Shown here in pieces: positions 1 to 11,830 of a stretch of DNA of 64,000 nucleotides (the stretch's first letter is position 1; every line of letters begins with the position of its first letter). The stretch comes from Varroa destructor (taxonomy: Eukaryota > Arthropoda > Arachnida > Mesostigmata > Varroidae): positions 35,966,105-36,030,104 of the forward strand of contig NW_019211457.1 of the NCBI RefSeq assembly GCF_002443255.2. The letters are read 5' to 3'. A model generated the notes under the pieces. It saw nothing but the letters and a program-made list of their open reading frames with translations. It did not search any database and was not told the origin of the DNA. The position numbers and the translations under genes were made by a program.

Positions 1-946
1 GGGACAGTTTGTTCATAAGTATCATTGCCAAATAAAATACCACCACACTGTTTATTATCATATATATATGCGGGGTATATAGAACAAAAAATTTACATTT
101 GGCCGCTTCTTGTAGAGGGCACGCCACCATCGGCTGTTCTTGGTGTCAAGAAACGTCCTTTCTCTCGAGCGCGTCGTTTTCGGGATTTCAATGAAGATCA
201 AAGCAAAAATGTATTGCCTTCGCGTGAGACGAACGCCCCATTGAGACTATGAACCTCGTAAGCTACGACAATTCGACAACGTCCGGCATCGCAGATACTT
301 ACATGGCTTTGAAAGAAGCGGGTTCTGCTACGGCGCAACGGAAAAATTGCAACGCGGACTCGAAAATCTTCAGTTCCTCCCTTTTAAGCAAATACTTATT
401 GTCGATGCAAAAACTCCACCGCAGAAATAATCGCTAGCTTATTCACGACCTCGGATGTGTCTGTTATGGATAAAAGTAAATTGCGGCCAATGTTCCCGTC
501 TTTCGGTTGCCACTTAGTGAAGGAAACGTTATATCACCGTAGTAACCCTGAAAAGCCAAGCTCTTACCGAACAACTTTATCTGCACATTCTAGAAACTAT
601 TATGCAACCGTGGATACCCTAAGTACGAACAAACACAATATAGAATAATACTTCGGCATAAGCACATACGCTTGCCGACCAGTCTAAGTTTGAACCTGCT
701 GGACTACTACTTGTAAGACCGAGTCTTACATGTATTTTTTTTTTTTTTTATATATACATTTATAAGTTACATGTTATAAGTTATGTTACAAGTTAATGAC
801 CGAGAATCTGGTAAGTTCTGAGATGACAACGTCCACTCACGTCTTTATAGAAAAGGAGGCGTTTGTAAAGCGAGTATTCGAAACAAGCCCGCGCACAATT
901 TGGGTTTTGAATCAAAGCTATAACCATTGTAAAAGTAAATAAATTG

Positions 947-970
947 TGCTATCCCCCGCCAGGGATAGCA
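947..970. repeat. Perfect 9-bp hairpin
   Basis: The arms TGCTATCCC and GGGATAGCA are exact complements separated by a 6-base loop, CCGCCA. Nothing nearby suggests a terminator or RNA gene, so I treat it as an isolated inverted repeat. Confidence 0.8.
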
Positions 971-1055
971 TTTCTAGCAGATGCAAGGAATTTCGCTGAA
1001 GTATCTGCTTTTGTTTAGATACAGTCTTAGAAACAATTTACAAAGAAATGTGCGG

Positions 1056-1080
1056 ATATATATATATATATATATATATA
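1056..1080. repeat. (AT)n microsatellite
   Basis: Uninterrupted alternating A and T over 25 bases. It is one of five AT arrays of 18 bases or more in the window. Confidence 0.97.
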
Positions 1081-3838
1081 GAAGAAGAGGTTCAATGTTA
1101 CGCTCGATCTAAATTAAAGACGGCGTTTCGGGGGCTGGAAATACTCATTCCATCATTAGTGACAATAGTTGAAGCAGTCTCAGTGGCAGTCGTTATTTTC
1201 GTAGTGCAACTTCAGGCAAAAGTACTAACTAAATGACACTTAAGGAGCGGCTTGTGAATGGCTCCGATGAGGCATACTTAGGGACCGATTTAACATCATA
1301 CTGCGAAAAATTTCTTGCGGCGAAGGCCTCATTGTGGAATCACATAACGAGACTCTCAGAGGGAAATATTACCGAGCTACCTTACTTGGTAACCGCAGCA
1401 GCCAAAAGCTGGGGTTTAGAGTGCTTTAATAGAAGGAAATGACCTACATGAGAGAGTAAGTACAACCTGTACATCTTGTTATCCTAATGCTTTGTGCCTG
1501 ATGCTGATTTCCTTACTATTCAATCGAAGCACGGATGGCTTATGTGGACTGACGCGAAAGGAAGCTTGTTGATTGTGCGCTTAGACGAGACAAGTAAAGG
1601 ACATCATCGCCTAACTTTGAATTGGGTAACGAATAATTTCAAGTTAATTTAAGTAATTGGGAGTCATGATTGTGTAAATACAAGTACAGATCTACCTTGT
1701 AATATAAACAGTCCTGCCTCGCAGACGCCGACGGTTAATTTCTTTTCTTCTTTGAAAATTTTTAGCAAAAACCAGCCCTAAATATTCTAATATTTGGCTC
1801 TTTTAGACAGTCAGCAACAGTAGTAATAAAATCTGACACATATATTTAGAAACAATGGTATGGCACTTCGAAGACGGCAACCATGAAGAAGTTCGACCCG
1901 ATATTCTGTTGTTATAGCTACTGCTACTCCTGCATCTTGCATATGAACGAAGGAAGTTCTGCACACCGAATACGACCTCCTTTGGAAAACGGGAATTTCA
2001 ATCGAAGCAATTTATATTTCCCAAGGCCAGCCAATAGCTCCTCCTCATGTGCTACGCTGCGGAGAGCTTTCGTTCGCTCGCTGCTTTAGGATTCCAGAAA
2101 ACTGTTCCTCTCAGGATACGGAAACCGGAGCACGTTGGACGTCTGCCTAGTCGGTTGGCTTAGAAGTGGGTTGGAAAAGGTCGGAAAAAGTCACTACAAT
2201 ATAAAGTAGCTGAACGTAAAAAAAATTATGGAGGAGAGTACGGTATGAGAGACAAAAAGAATCAAATAATTCTAAGGAGACAATACAAGTGAGAGGATAA
2301 CGCGAGTGATGAGCTAAAGGATGAGGTCAGAGAAACGAAGTACGCGGTGGTAGCGAGCAATATTGGAGCGAAGAATCGGAACAATCCACATCCGCATGTC
2401 GAGCTGGTGGCGGTAGCGAGCTATTGAGGACGCAATCGGCTACGACGACGGTGTCTGTACGGTCACGTCGTTATTCATTGGGTCACGTGCGATATATTTA
2501 AAGACAAAACAAGGGCCAATTTCAATTCTGTGCTATTCGTTGTACGAATTGATACAGAAGCGGTTTCTATGAAACAACACATTCAATATTTGTGAAGACA
2601 ATACGTTGATAGGGGTCTGGCTTATATATTTTAGATCGCGAACTCTTATTGGCGAGACAGCGACGCGCAACCCCTATTTGTCCAGTGGCATTCTCACAAG
2701 TGTTTGCCTTTCGCTATCAGGGTCTTAAAGGTAGTCCTTAATAAAACACAAGCTAGATTACAATTCCGCTATACTTGTGTAAGTCAGTCATGGATGAAAC
2801 TTATTAAAGTGGCACAAGTATCTAAAACAAACAGTTTGCTATTCATTTGAAATATAAATAATTTTTATAAAACGAGCTTTTTTTTAATCCTATATTATGT
2901 TTGAGGTGCGAGTTGGGAACTAAATTGGATAATAATTTCTCAGTATCTCTAGTATCGTCTGTCCGCATAAACGGCTGTCATCTCTTATTATTAGAAACTT
3001 GAAGTTGAATATAACATCCTTGCTCATTTTATCATAATTTACGTTTATGATAACTAGCTCTAAAGCTTTTTCTATATTGAATGTATATCGTTATAGGCTG
3101 TTGGGCACTATTTTATAGGCAACTAAGCACACTGAAATCGTTTCTATGGATTTTCTGCCACTTTGCGTCGACCCTTATTTTTTCATTTATATTGAAGCGG
3201 GTAATAGTGCGATATAACGGGATCAGAGGACGTTCAAGTTCCCCTTCTCGAGTAACAACGGAGGCAGTTGTCGTCGTAGAGACTTGGACCACGTCTCAAC
3301 GCTCCTGTCGGCCATGGGCTTTTCGAAAGAATCGGTTCGATTTGTTAGTCGTAACACCTGGCGACGATGATCGTCTCTCTCAGAAAAGTTCATACTACTT
3401 TCCTAGCTGTCGTCCTGCTTTTCTTAAGCTATCAGAAGGTACTAAATCCGACACTCTTCAGTCTGGGTTCAGTTCAGGTAGAACGTAGTATCCTTGTTCT
3501 AACCAGAAACTGCTCGATTCTCAACGTGAAATGCTATTAGCCATCTTTTCCCTTTTTAAGAATTTACCGGACGACCAGCGATGGAAATATGCTACCGTGT
3601 CCACTTACCGAAAAAGTACCTAAACAGAGAAAAAAAGAAGCAAGCGTCGCTATCAGATTTCTGGACTGTTGCTATTTGATTAAGTACATGGGTACTACTT
3701 TGCTATTTGTTTATTATTTATACTATTTCGACCAGAACGGGTCTGATTTATATCTATGTAGTTGGGGGTCAACTAATTAAGTGGTCACAAGCGGGAAGTG
3801 CTGACACAAGTGAAAGGTTTGCTGTATTTACATTGATG

Positions 3839-4060
3839 TTATACAGTATTAATTGCCTCAAAGATAAATAATGGATGCACGAAGCAAACTGCTAAAGTAT
3901 AATTGTACGAGAGTACGTTTACTTGACATTTACAACTATCGAGTGCATGCTCAGCAATAGCAAGATTACAAAGCACTGCTTTCTCTTTCCCATTTTCAAA
4001 TGCCCTTTGGAGCAATACTAGCTGAGGTTGTACACGTATCATATGAGAACTTCATTTAAG
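3839..4060 (-). mobile_element. Possible GIY-YIG endonuclease fragment of a Penelope-like element
   Basis: A 67-codon minus-strand frame (4,042 to 3,839) reads QRAFENGKE, then LAIAEHALDS, then LSYNYT, and ends FIFEAINTV. This follows the layout of the C-terminal half of the GIY-YIG endonuclease domain of Penelope-like retroelements: a QRA-x-NG segment, the conserved (S)A-(I/L)-AEHA block, and a tail of the type (R)L-x-E-x-x-F-I. That domain nicks target DNA for retroelement insertion. The histidine normally found soon after AEHA is not in place, and the GIY and YIG motifs upstream are not readable, so only a scrap remains. No reverse transcriptase is recognisable upstream on the minus strand. 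The family assignment rests on pattern memory; a chance frame is the alternative. Confidence 0.5.
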
Positions 4061-4989
4061 CCCTATGGAAGAAAAGCAATAACTAGCTATTAATACTATT
4101 AAGTAAGGAAGGGGTCACCGTCGAAAAGGTTCCCCCAGTGACAAAACTGCTCAAGATAAAATGAGTCGTCGGGTAGCGCATATTTTGAGTCTCTCTATAG
4201 ATTAATTAAAGGCGGCACAGATTGGGGAGTTTGACTGCTTCGCCCTTGAAAGATGCTCAGGTATATAAGCTCTCATTGATTTGGAATGATTATGCATCTG
4301 TATAGGTGTAAACACGTATGCGTCTCTATACGTTAGCCGTCGATTCAATACGGTCTTAAAAATTTAGCCGTACCTTGTGGTAATCTTTTGCTCCAAAGGT
4401 TTTCCGTTCGCTACATTAGCAAAATTGTGAAACCTAATTGTGAGCTGTTTGCTATCTAAGCTTTTTTTAGAGAGGTCCAGACACATCGTGTGTGTTTACG
4501 TCACGAAATAAGTATGTAAGTTAACCAAAATATATCCAAGGGGTGTGCGCTAGGATATTTCAAGTCCGTTTTGCAACCAGTGCTATCGCTTTGTGTAGAA
4601 AATTAACGTAATTACGTAAGTCTGTGTGCATAAGGTAATATATGTGTATATTATGACATTGTAGGGTGATTAGGACATGTAATTTCAACTGTAATTTTTC
4701 AAGACGCTACGCTGGAGTCATTGACAGCCTTTTGCCTTCTTGAATACTACGTGTCCATAAGAATATGCAAATATTCTTCATTGGAACATTGTTCATTCTC
4801 TTTTTAATGGAACGGTGCATGTACAAAGCAAGTAGATGTTTCCTAGAAAAAAATATCCTAATTCTCTAGGCATCACGTTGAATATCTTTCCAAAGCCAAT
4901 CAGCTTGGCTATGGCTAATGATTGACGAGCACCAGTTTTACTAACGGAAACACTCACATATTTCTTTAGCATATTGTTTTCTTTTTATA

Positions 4990-5021
4990 AAAATTCTAGC
5001 TAGCTAGCTAGCTAGAATTTT
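4990..5021. repeat. 32-bp perfect palindrome with a (CTAG)n core
   Basis: The segment is its own reverse complement. AAAATT and AATTTT flank a run of tandem CTAG units. CTAG repeats are self-complementary, so slippage growth of the core gives a palindrome automatically, but the matching flanks extend it. It could extrude as a cruciform. No function is evident. Confidence 0.9.
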
Positions 5022-8000
5022 CACTCAGATTCAGTAGTCGGAGCTGATAGGTTTAATAACACCTGCATAGCCGAGCCTTACCCACAGATTATTTTTTTAC
5101 TATTACTATTTCCCTCGGTTTACCTCTTTATTATTCAGATAATACTAGGTAGTATATAATTCATAAATAGTGTATGAGAAGGCGATCGCTTCATCATTCG
5201 ATTACGTTGCTACGTTATTATTTTGCCTGGACCAGTGGGTCGTTGTTAGCGACTCTTCCCTACGTCCCGCTGCACCCAAATCTAAATTTTTCCGCTTTTT
5301 CACTACCTGGTGATGGTGGCGCCGTTGTTTCTTATAGCGATTCCCACAACGTTCTCACCTTTCGTACAGACCCCTATTTCTAACCGCCCAGCCCTACCTA
5401 GTGGTGTGCACGACGTGTGCCATTCATTTTACGCGAGCGGTCAGGTCTGGCAGAGAAACGGGCGGGAAAGCAAAGGACATTTATCGTTTTTCGTTCTGAA
5501 CTGGGCCGGGCATACATCCACTTTCAATTTGACCTCAACACGCGAGAGGCCGTCCATAGAATATTAGGAGCACAGAGTTAACTTTCGAGGCCTGAAACAG
5601 GGACGCAGGCTGGTTCTGTTAGCGTTCCCTATTTTTTAACCTTACGGAAAAGTGCGTCAGCAGTTCTGACGAGGTTTAATCCCTCTTCGTCGATCTTCTT
5701 TTTTTGTGAACTATCGTCATCGTTGGCTTGGTATTTACTCGATCCTTCTTTTGTTTCATGCCTGACTGCATGCTAGTGTTGCGAGACGCCATTTTCTTCT
5801 TTTGCAGTGCTTGATATTGTTGCATCGTATGACCGTTGCATTTCATTGCTTTATAGCAGCGTTTAAAATGGAAAATCGCGATTCCTCTTTTTCAACGGTA
5901 TACAAGATAACGCTAGCCACCTCCTAAAGATTGATAGACTGCCTGGTCGATGTGCTTTTTTTGTTCTTGCTATCTTCATAACCACCCGCGCATTTTTTAT
6001 TATGGCATTAGCACAAGCGGAAGGATGAAATTACACGATATTAATATAGTCCTCTACGGGCCTCTCAATATCACTACATTCAAAACGATAACCCCTCCAA
6101 AATTACGCTACGTTAGCCATATATCAATAAAGGTGGTCTTCGATAACTCACCTTTGATATCTTATCTGCCATATTTACGACTGTTTATGCATGCCTAGTA
6201 CTGTAATTTAGGTAGGAACTATTGTAACCCAATATTTTGATAAAGTGAAGATAGTATAGAAGATTACACAGATTCTATGAAGGGCCAATTTTTTAAGGAC
6301 GCGTTGTGAATTTGTTTTCTCATATCGTTTTTTTGCTTATCTAGGTGATGCATTTTTTTTTAATCTCTTATATTGATAAGCCCTTACATTAATGTCAGAT
6401 ATTATGCGGTGTATGACGACCGCTCTCGTACGTAACCAGGTGCATAGCTAATGATATGTTCCGTCCTATGGCCTAACTCGGTTGGCCTTTGTGCACCTTC
6501 CATTGCTCTCCGTTTCGTCAAATCTTAAACTGAACGAGGCAGTTTCAAAGATTTCGTTGCTTTACGGGAAAAAACTACTGGGAACAATCGGTGGCTGGAC
6601 GCGACAGGGAAGCTGCAAGCGGCCCAGATGGCTGTTGGCAAAAAAAGGTGTACTGTAAATTGCAACGAATTCGCATATCACGTTCACGACCCCTTTTACA
6701 TTGTCGGCCTTAGGATAAGATCACGAAACGAGCTTTGCGCCCAATTCCTATCAGCTTTTCGTGCTGGAGGTACCGTTGGGATTTTTACGATGGCTTGTCG
6801 AGGAAAAAAAGAGCAATTCGGTTCGATTGGCGTAATGCAGAGTGACGGTTATTCTCAATAGAGGCACATGAAATTATCAACCGATTTTATCTTTTGTAAA
6901 TTTATCTTCCAGGTAGACTATTTGATGTTTCTAATTCACTACCGCAGCTATACAGATTCTTAGGTCAGGCTTATTACGACTGCTACTACTACTATAACAA
7001 CGTGCTTTTTGTGCCGAGTATTGTCACATATATATTATCACGTAAAGCTAGGCAGAAATAGTTTCTTAAGCATTTGAAAGTAAATTCGCAGCTCGATAGC
7101 GACGCTGGGAAAACTGTTTAAATAAACAAGAGCTACCCAAGCCGATTTAAATTAAGCAACTCACGTTTGTGCTTTTGGCTTTGCAGGTAAGCGGGGATGC
7201 CGGATGTCTGACCAAGCGTATCATACAAATGATAGTCCCGCGTAAGCTTAGGACTGTTAGGATAAACAAGGCGTGTTCGTGTTGAAAACAGCAGAAATAG
7301 GTAGATTTTCCCCTAGGTCATTTCAGGTAAAAGACCTCGTTCTATATTATAGTAGTTACTACAGTTATGACTATTTGTCTCACGTGTTTCTGCGTACAAC
7401 CTTGGGTACAATTTTCGCATTTTTATTAAAATACCCTGCCATGGTATCTACATGTAGAAGGAAAAACACACAGCTACGCTGGTTCACATGTTAGCGTTAG
7501 CAACATAACCAATACCACGAACTATCGTTACCATGAAAAAAAAACATCGAGCCAATAGCTGCAGGAGGAATTTCATCGGTTTGCGGGAACCTCCGATAGA
7601 AGTTCGACTAAACCCGCCCCAACTGCCCTTTTTAGGCAGGTACTTGATGCTATGCCGTAGAAGCGATTTGAAGGACTCAGAAAGAATAACCGACGAACGA
7701 AAGAAAAAAACCACTAATCGAGTGCTAGACTTTGCAAGTCAAAGTCACAGAGTAATATCTCGAGAATTACAATTCCAAGAGCAATCCACGAGAAACGTGT
7801 TTTACTGACTCGGATAACCACTTAATATCAATTTAACTTATCGAACTTACAGCTAAAATTGCAACAGATAGTGTCTCAGTAATTTTCATGTATTTCTTAT
7901 ATATAGTATCTATATATTGGGCTTTGTCAATGAGTTACATAAATAACTCAAGAAATAACATTTGTTTGAATTCGATGATCGACTGATATTTTGGGATCAT

Positions 8001-9086
8001 CAAAGTTTATGATTAGCACTAAGAAAATAAATATAAGCCTTTTTTTTTTTATTACGCGTGTCCTATAGATATGTATTGATAAGGGAAGGAAAAGTCAAAA
8101 ATCCATATAAACTACAATTTTCAATAGAAAGCTATACGTACTGAACGAGTTATATGAACGCATCTTCCCTGCTTCGGTGCGCCGAAGTCCAGCAGAAAAT
8201 TGCCTACCGAGGTCTACCGATAGCAGTAAGGCTGTTAATTTAAAAACTGTTGTACGTTCGCGTTTTAATGCTTGAAACATTATAACGTGCTTTAACTCTA
8301 AAAGTTTTGCTGAAGCAGGCAGAAGGAGTGGGAAGGTTATAGATTGCGTGCACATACGAAGCCGTACTTTTACACGACACCTAGTATATTTGTTGAGAAA
8401 ATATACTCGAAAAAAAGGTCTGAGCTATGGCAACGCTCGGGAATGTAGGACGATAAAGCTAATAATAATAATATCGTTATTATTTACTTACCTAGTACGC
8501 AACATATCCGGCACTTGTATGTCAAACCTTTGCCACGAACGACTTTAACAAAGTGGGTTAAAGAGCTGAAGAAAGAAACCTTTCATGCAGTCCCTGGAGC
8601 TTTACTGTTACTTCTGAGGATTAAAAAAAGTCATTTAATTTTCAAAGATAGTCTTTTCTATTATTCAAGAAATCGATAACCATATCTAGTTTACGTTCCT
8701 TTTATTTAACAAAATATGCGCTAAATATTCAATGTAAACTTCGATCATGAAGTAGACGAAGCGTTTGAAGCATATGACATTAAAAGATTCCTATTCAGTT
8801 TACAAGGGCGGAAACAGCTTCAACCGTAATCACTCAGACGATTCCAGAGTTGATTGACTTTCTGATATTCCTGGTGAAGCTGCAGAAGCAAGGGCAAAAG
8901 TTCTGCGGTGTGTCGGATAAAACATAGAATATCCAGCGTATGCACAATAAACCAAACAAAAAATGCATGCTCGAAAATTTATTTTCCGACGATATCGAAT
9001 GCTGAGTGAGAGTCTGAGGCATAATAAATAGGAACAAATCCCTAACTTCTGGGTCTGTGATTAGGTTGTTCTGGTAATATAGGTAT

Positions 9087-9113
9087 ACCATATGCACCAT
9101 ATGTACCATATGC
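9087..9113. repeat. Three tandem 9-bp units (ACCATATG[C/T])
   Basis: ACCATATGC, ACCATATGT and ACCATATGC follow each other without spacing. On the minus strand they would encode a His-Met-Val triplication inside an otherwise unremarkable open frame. Each unit contains the palindrome CATATG. Confidence 0.9.
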
Positions 9114-10955
9114 ATACGAAATTTCAATCCTGAACCGCAAAGCAAAGCCCATATCTTCTATTGACTGTCTGAAGGTCACAACGTGTCATCACAACTGTTT
9201 CTCACAAAGCCGTTTTTTTTTATAGAAAGCTTCGATTGAGTCGGTTAACCAGTCGCTTTGACAAATTCTTTGAGAGCGATATAATTTTCTTATTTGCCAT
9301 TGCAATACATACATGTATAGATGAGCATGATTTATCCAATTCATAGCTACTTATAGAGGTAGGATTGACTGTTTAGTAAAGAATTTTTCGCCCCTAAAAG
9401 GAGCGTATCATTTAGAGTGTGGTAGGACCGTACCTCCTGTTTCTAGCAGTGCACACTAGTGCTCGTATTGTAATAGTAGTTCCCTCGCCTTCAACGTTTG
9501 CCAGTTTTGAGCAGCCTAGCTGCTTGTATCGTAAGTCCACTTAGACAAAGTCTCAGCTCATCAATCAGTACGGCTGGGTAATAGGGCATTTTGTATACTA
9601 TGGGTTGTTGCTCTAACGGGGGATACGAGCTAGAGAAGTATGTGTAAGTATGGTACGAAGGATGATGGTCGTGTTCTTCTCGATCGAAGATGACGCTCCA
9701 CACAAACTTTTCCTTCTGCCTCTCCCATCGATGCACATCCAAGCTTCTCTTGGTACTGTCACTACTTGTGCTGCTATACTACTGCTACAAACAGATATAG
9801 GGGCTTGTTTGCCATAGAGTAAGAGCAGACCTTCGGAGGAGGCTGAAGTTGGTTTGCCGGCTTTGAGCGGGAGAAGGCAAGGCCGCTGACTCCGAGGAGT
9901 TCCATGTAGGATGAGAGTATGTTGGGGACGCGAAGCAGCGAAGCGTTACAATCCTTTGCTGAGGAATCTTCGACCGGCAGGCCGCCATTTCCCTCCTCCA
10001 AAAGCAACTTGTTCACTAAAGGGTTTCGTCGCTTTTGATGGGACCGCACTGCCCCGGATTCCCTACAGGATCTGCGTTCGTACGTGTAAAGAGCCACGTA
10101 TTTAGAGGAAGGAGCTTAGAATAATTTGGACAAATATCAACTACTTCATGAGCATTAGCTTAGGAAGGCCTGTCAGTATAACAAGCATTAGTCTTGTACC
10201 TAGCCTGACCTAACGGAAAAGTCTTCCTGTAGTGCTGCGATTGCCGGACAGACAGACTTTGAAAACTACCTGCTAACGCTATAATCGATACGCGTTAGTG
10301 GTAGGAATAGAGTTTACTAGTTGAAAAACCTGTGGCGGACTATGTCTGACAACGATTATCTAAGCTATTCTACAAACCATACTCCATTACGTTATCTACC
10401 AACTTGCACTTTCCTGTACTCTTCTTTCTCCAGATGCCCGCGTAAGCTTGCCATTGCCAGTCAATCCATGATGATTAGCGGGGCGGTAATGTGACCATAT
10501 AAACCAGATAGTCGTACTGAAGACCAATATTACAATTGTCCATCAACTCAAGCGGCCGTAACTGTTTTGCTCTTCATTGCATATAGCAAATTCATATAAT
10601 TCGATTAAGATGCATTGGGCTAGAATAGCGGCTTCTTATAGAACGACTATATCGATGTATTATAGTTTTGATTGAAAGTACGGAATAGGTACGTCTTTAC
10701 ACAATTCGCTATAGAGCTGCGGTTTGCCATCCATATAATTGCTCATGCAATTCAATAACGTTGTAGTAGCCCATCAGTTACTAAAGTAAATAAACGCTAG
10801 GGTCTTCTGTCGTCAATCCGGCTTTTCAGCATCCAAGAAGTCTCGAGCAAAAGAGGTTCGCCACAAGTTCTTTGGAACGCGCCCAGAGTATCTTGCTTCT
10901 TCGTAAAAAAATATTAGCTTTAATTTTGGCTCAAAGCAGTCAATATTTTTCTTCC

Positions 10956-10973
10956 ATATATATATATATATAT
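10956..10973. repeat. (AT)n microsatellite
   Basis: Eighteen bases of alternating A and T in an A+T-rich stretch just past the C-terminal end of the mariner relic that begins at about 11.15 kb. Confidence 0.95.
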
Positions 10974-11149
10974 GGCTATATTTTTTCATATTTTAAAATA
11001 ATCTTGCACCACTAGATATGCGTTCTTTTGATCTACGATTATAATCCCATTACTGTAGGTCCTCTGTGATTTATGGGCGAAAATTTATGACAAATAATTT
11101 TTGCACCCTTCCATAATATAAAATTAACACCATTAAGAAAATTAGAAAA

Positions 11150-11830
11150 AAAAAAATTAAAAAATGCAGAGGCCGATGCAGGTGCATTAGAATTTTCCAT
11201 TTAAGTTCTCCCAGTATTTGCCGGGCAACTAAAGATGCATGTGGTCTAACATTGTTATGGTGGAAAACGGCGCCTTTTCCGTTAACGTTCTATTCTAGTT
11301 CCGGTCTAGATTTCTAGCTCTCACCAGCAAAGGTCCACATCAATTATTTACCAGGAGTAATAACTTATAAAATTAAATTTTTTCATTCCCACCGAACACA
11401 TACTATCGGCGTAAGTCCGGGCTTAGGCACAGATTGCGGAATACAATTTTTTCGTAATATTTTCGGAATGCAACATAATTTTCGTATGTGGTCCATTTGT
11501 TATCATCCGGTGATTAACCGCTTAGGAGTAGCTCGATTTTGTTGAGTTTCTCTAAAGTTTCGCGATCAGAAACACGACTCAGTAAATTATTTTATGCCAT
11601 TTCGTGTGACGCCCAAATATCGAGTTTCGTTTTATAGACAGCCTACTTTAAAATTTTTATTGATAGTTACTAAGTTTCCCGGCGATATCGTGGCTAATCA
11701 CGTGTTGGTCTTGCTTAACTTTCGAAATAGTTTCGTCAACCCTTTCCGTAACTGGTCGACCGCTACGGGGATCGTTTTTTACATAAGAATTTTTGGTGGC
11801 TATGGTGACTATAAACAGCGTAATTTATTT
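11150..11830 (-). mobile_element. Mariner transposase relic A (inactivated)
   Basis: Read on the minus strand through stops and frameshifts, this shows much of a Tc1/mariner-superfamily transposase in order. About 11,810-11,640 gives an N-terminal DNA-binding piece (GRPVTERVDETISKVKQD, then ISHDIAGKLS). About 11,515 gives RLITG followed by two stop codons (11,505-11,500) where the first catalytic Asp (GDE) belongs. About 11,400 gives a CVRWE block matching the CVWWD of mariners. At 11,262-11,210 it reads HNNVRPHASLVARQILGE, matching the HDNARPH block, but the catalytic Asp codon is AAC (Asn, 11,256-11,254). MHLHRPLH follows in place of the HPPYSPD segment. Such enzymes cut and paste elements at TA dinucleotides, and this copy cannot because two of three acidic positions are lost. 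I could not define terminal inverted repeats. Length and order fit a nearly full mariner coding region. Confidence 0.92.

Larger units (their letters stand above)
1..3838. other. Unassigned A+T-rich DNA, no gene recognised
   Basis: Short open frames occur on both strands, but none has a recognisable domain or a convincing codon pattern. The longest, plus strand 3,081-3,488 (135 codons), begins hydrophobic and ends Ser/Arg-rich, resembles nothing known to me and looks like chance. The stretch contains a small perfect hairpin (947-970), a 25-bp AT microsatellite (1,056-1,080) and a poly-T run near 735-749. About 2,220-2,460 is purine-rich on the plus strand. Confidence 0.6.
4061..11149. other. 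Unassigned DNA between transposon relics
   Basis: No gene recognised. The 91-codon plus-strand frame at 7,533-7,808 is Lys/Arg-rich and overlaps an equally open minus-strand frame, which argues against either being real. The 5.17-5.72 and 9.49-10.11 kb zones are richer in G+C, and the open frames there are explained by low stop density. Structural items listed separately are the CTAG palindrome (4,990-5,021), a 9-bp triplication (9,087-9,113) and an AT array (10,956-10,973). Confidence 0.6.

Noticed and set aside
7484..7808. Overlapping open frames on both strands, one Lys/Arg-rich
   Set aside because: Mutually overlapping frames of similar length without motifs; purine-rich DNA explains the composition.
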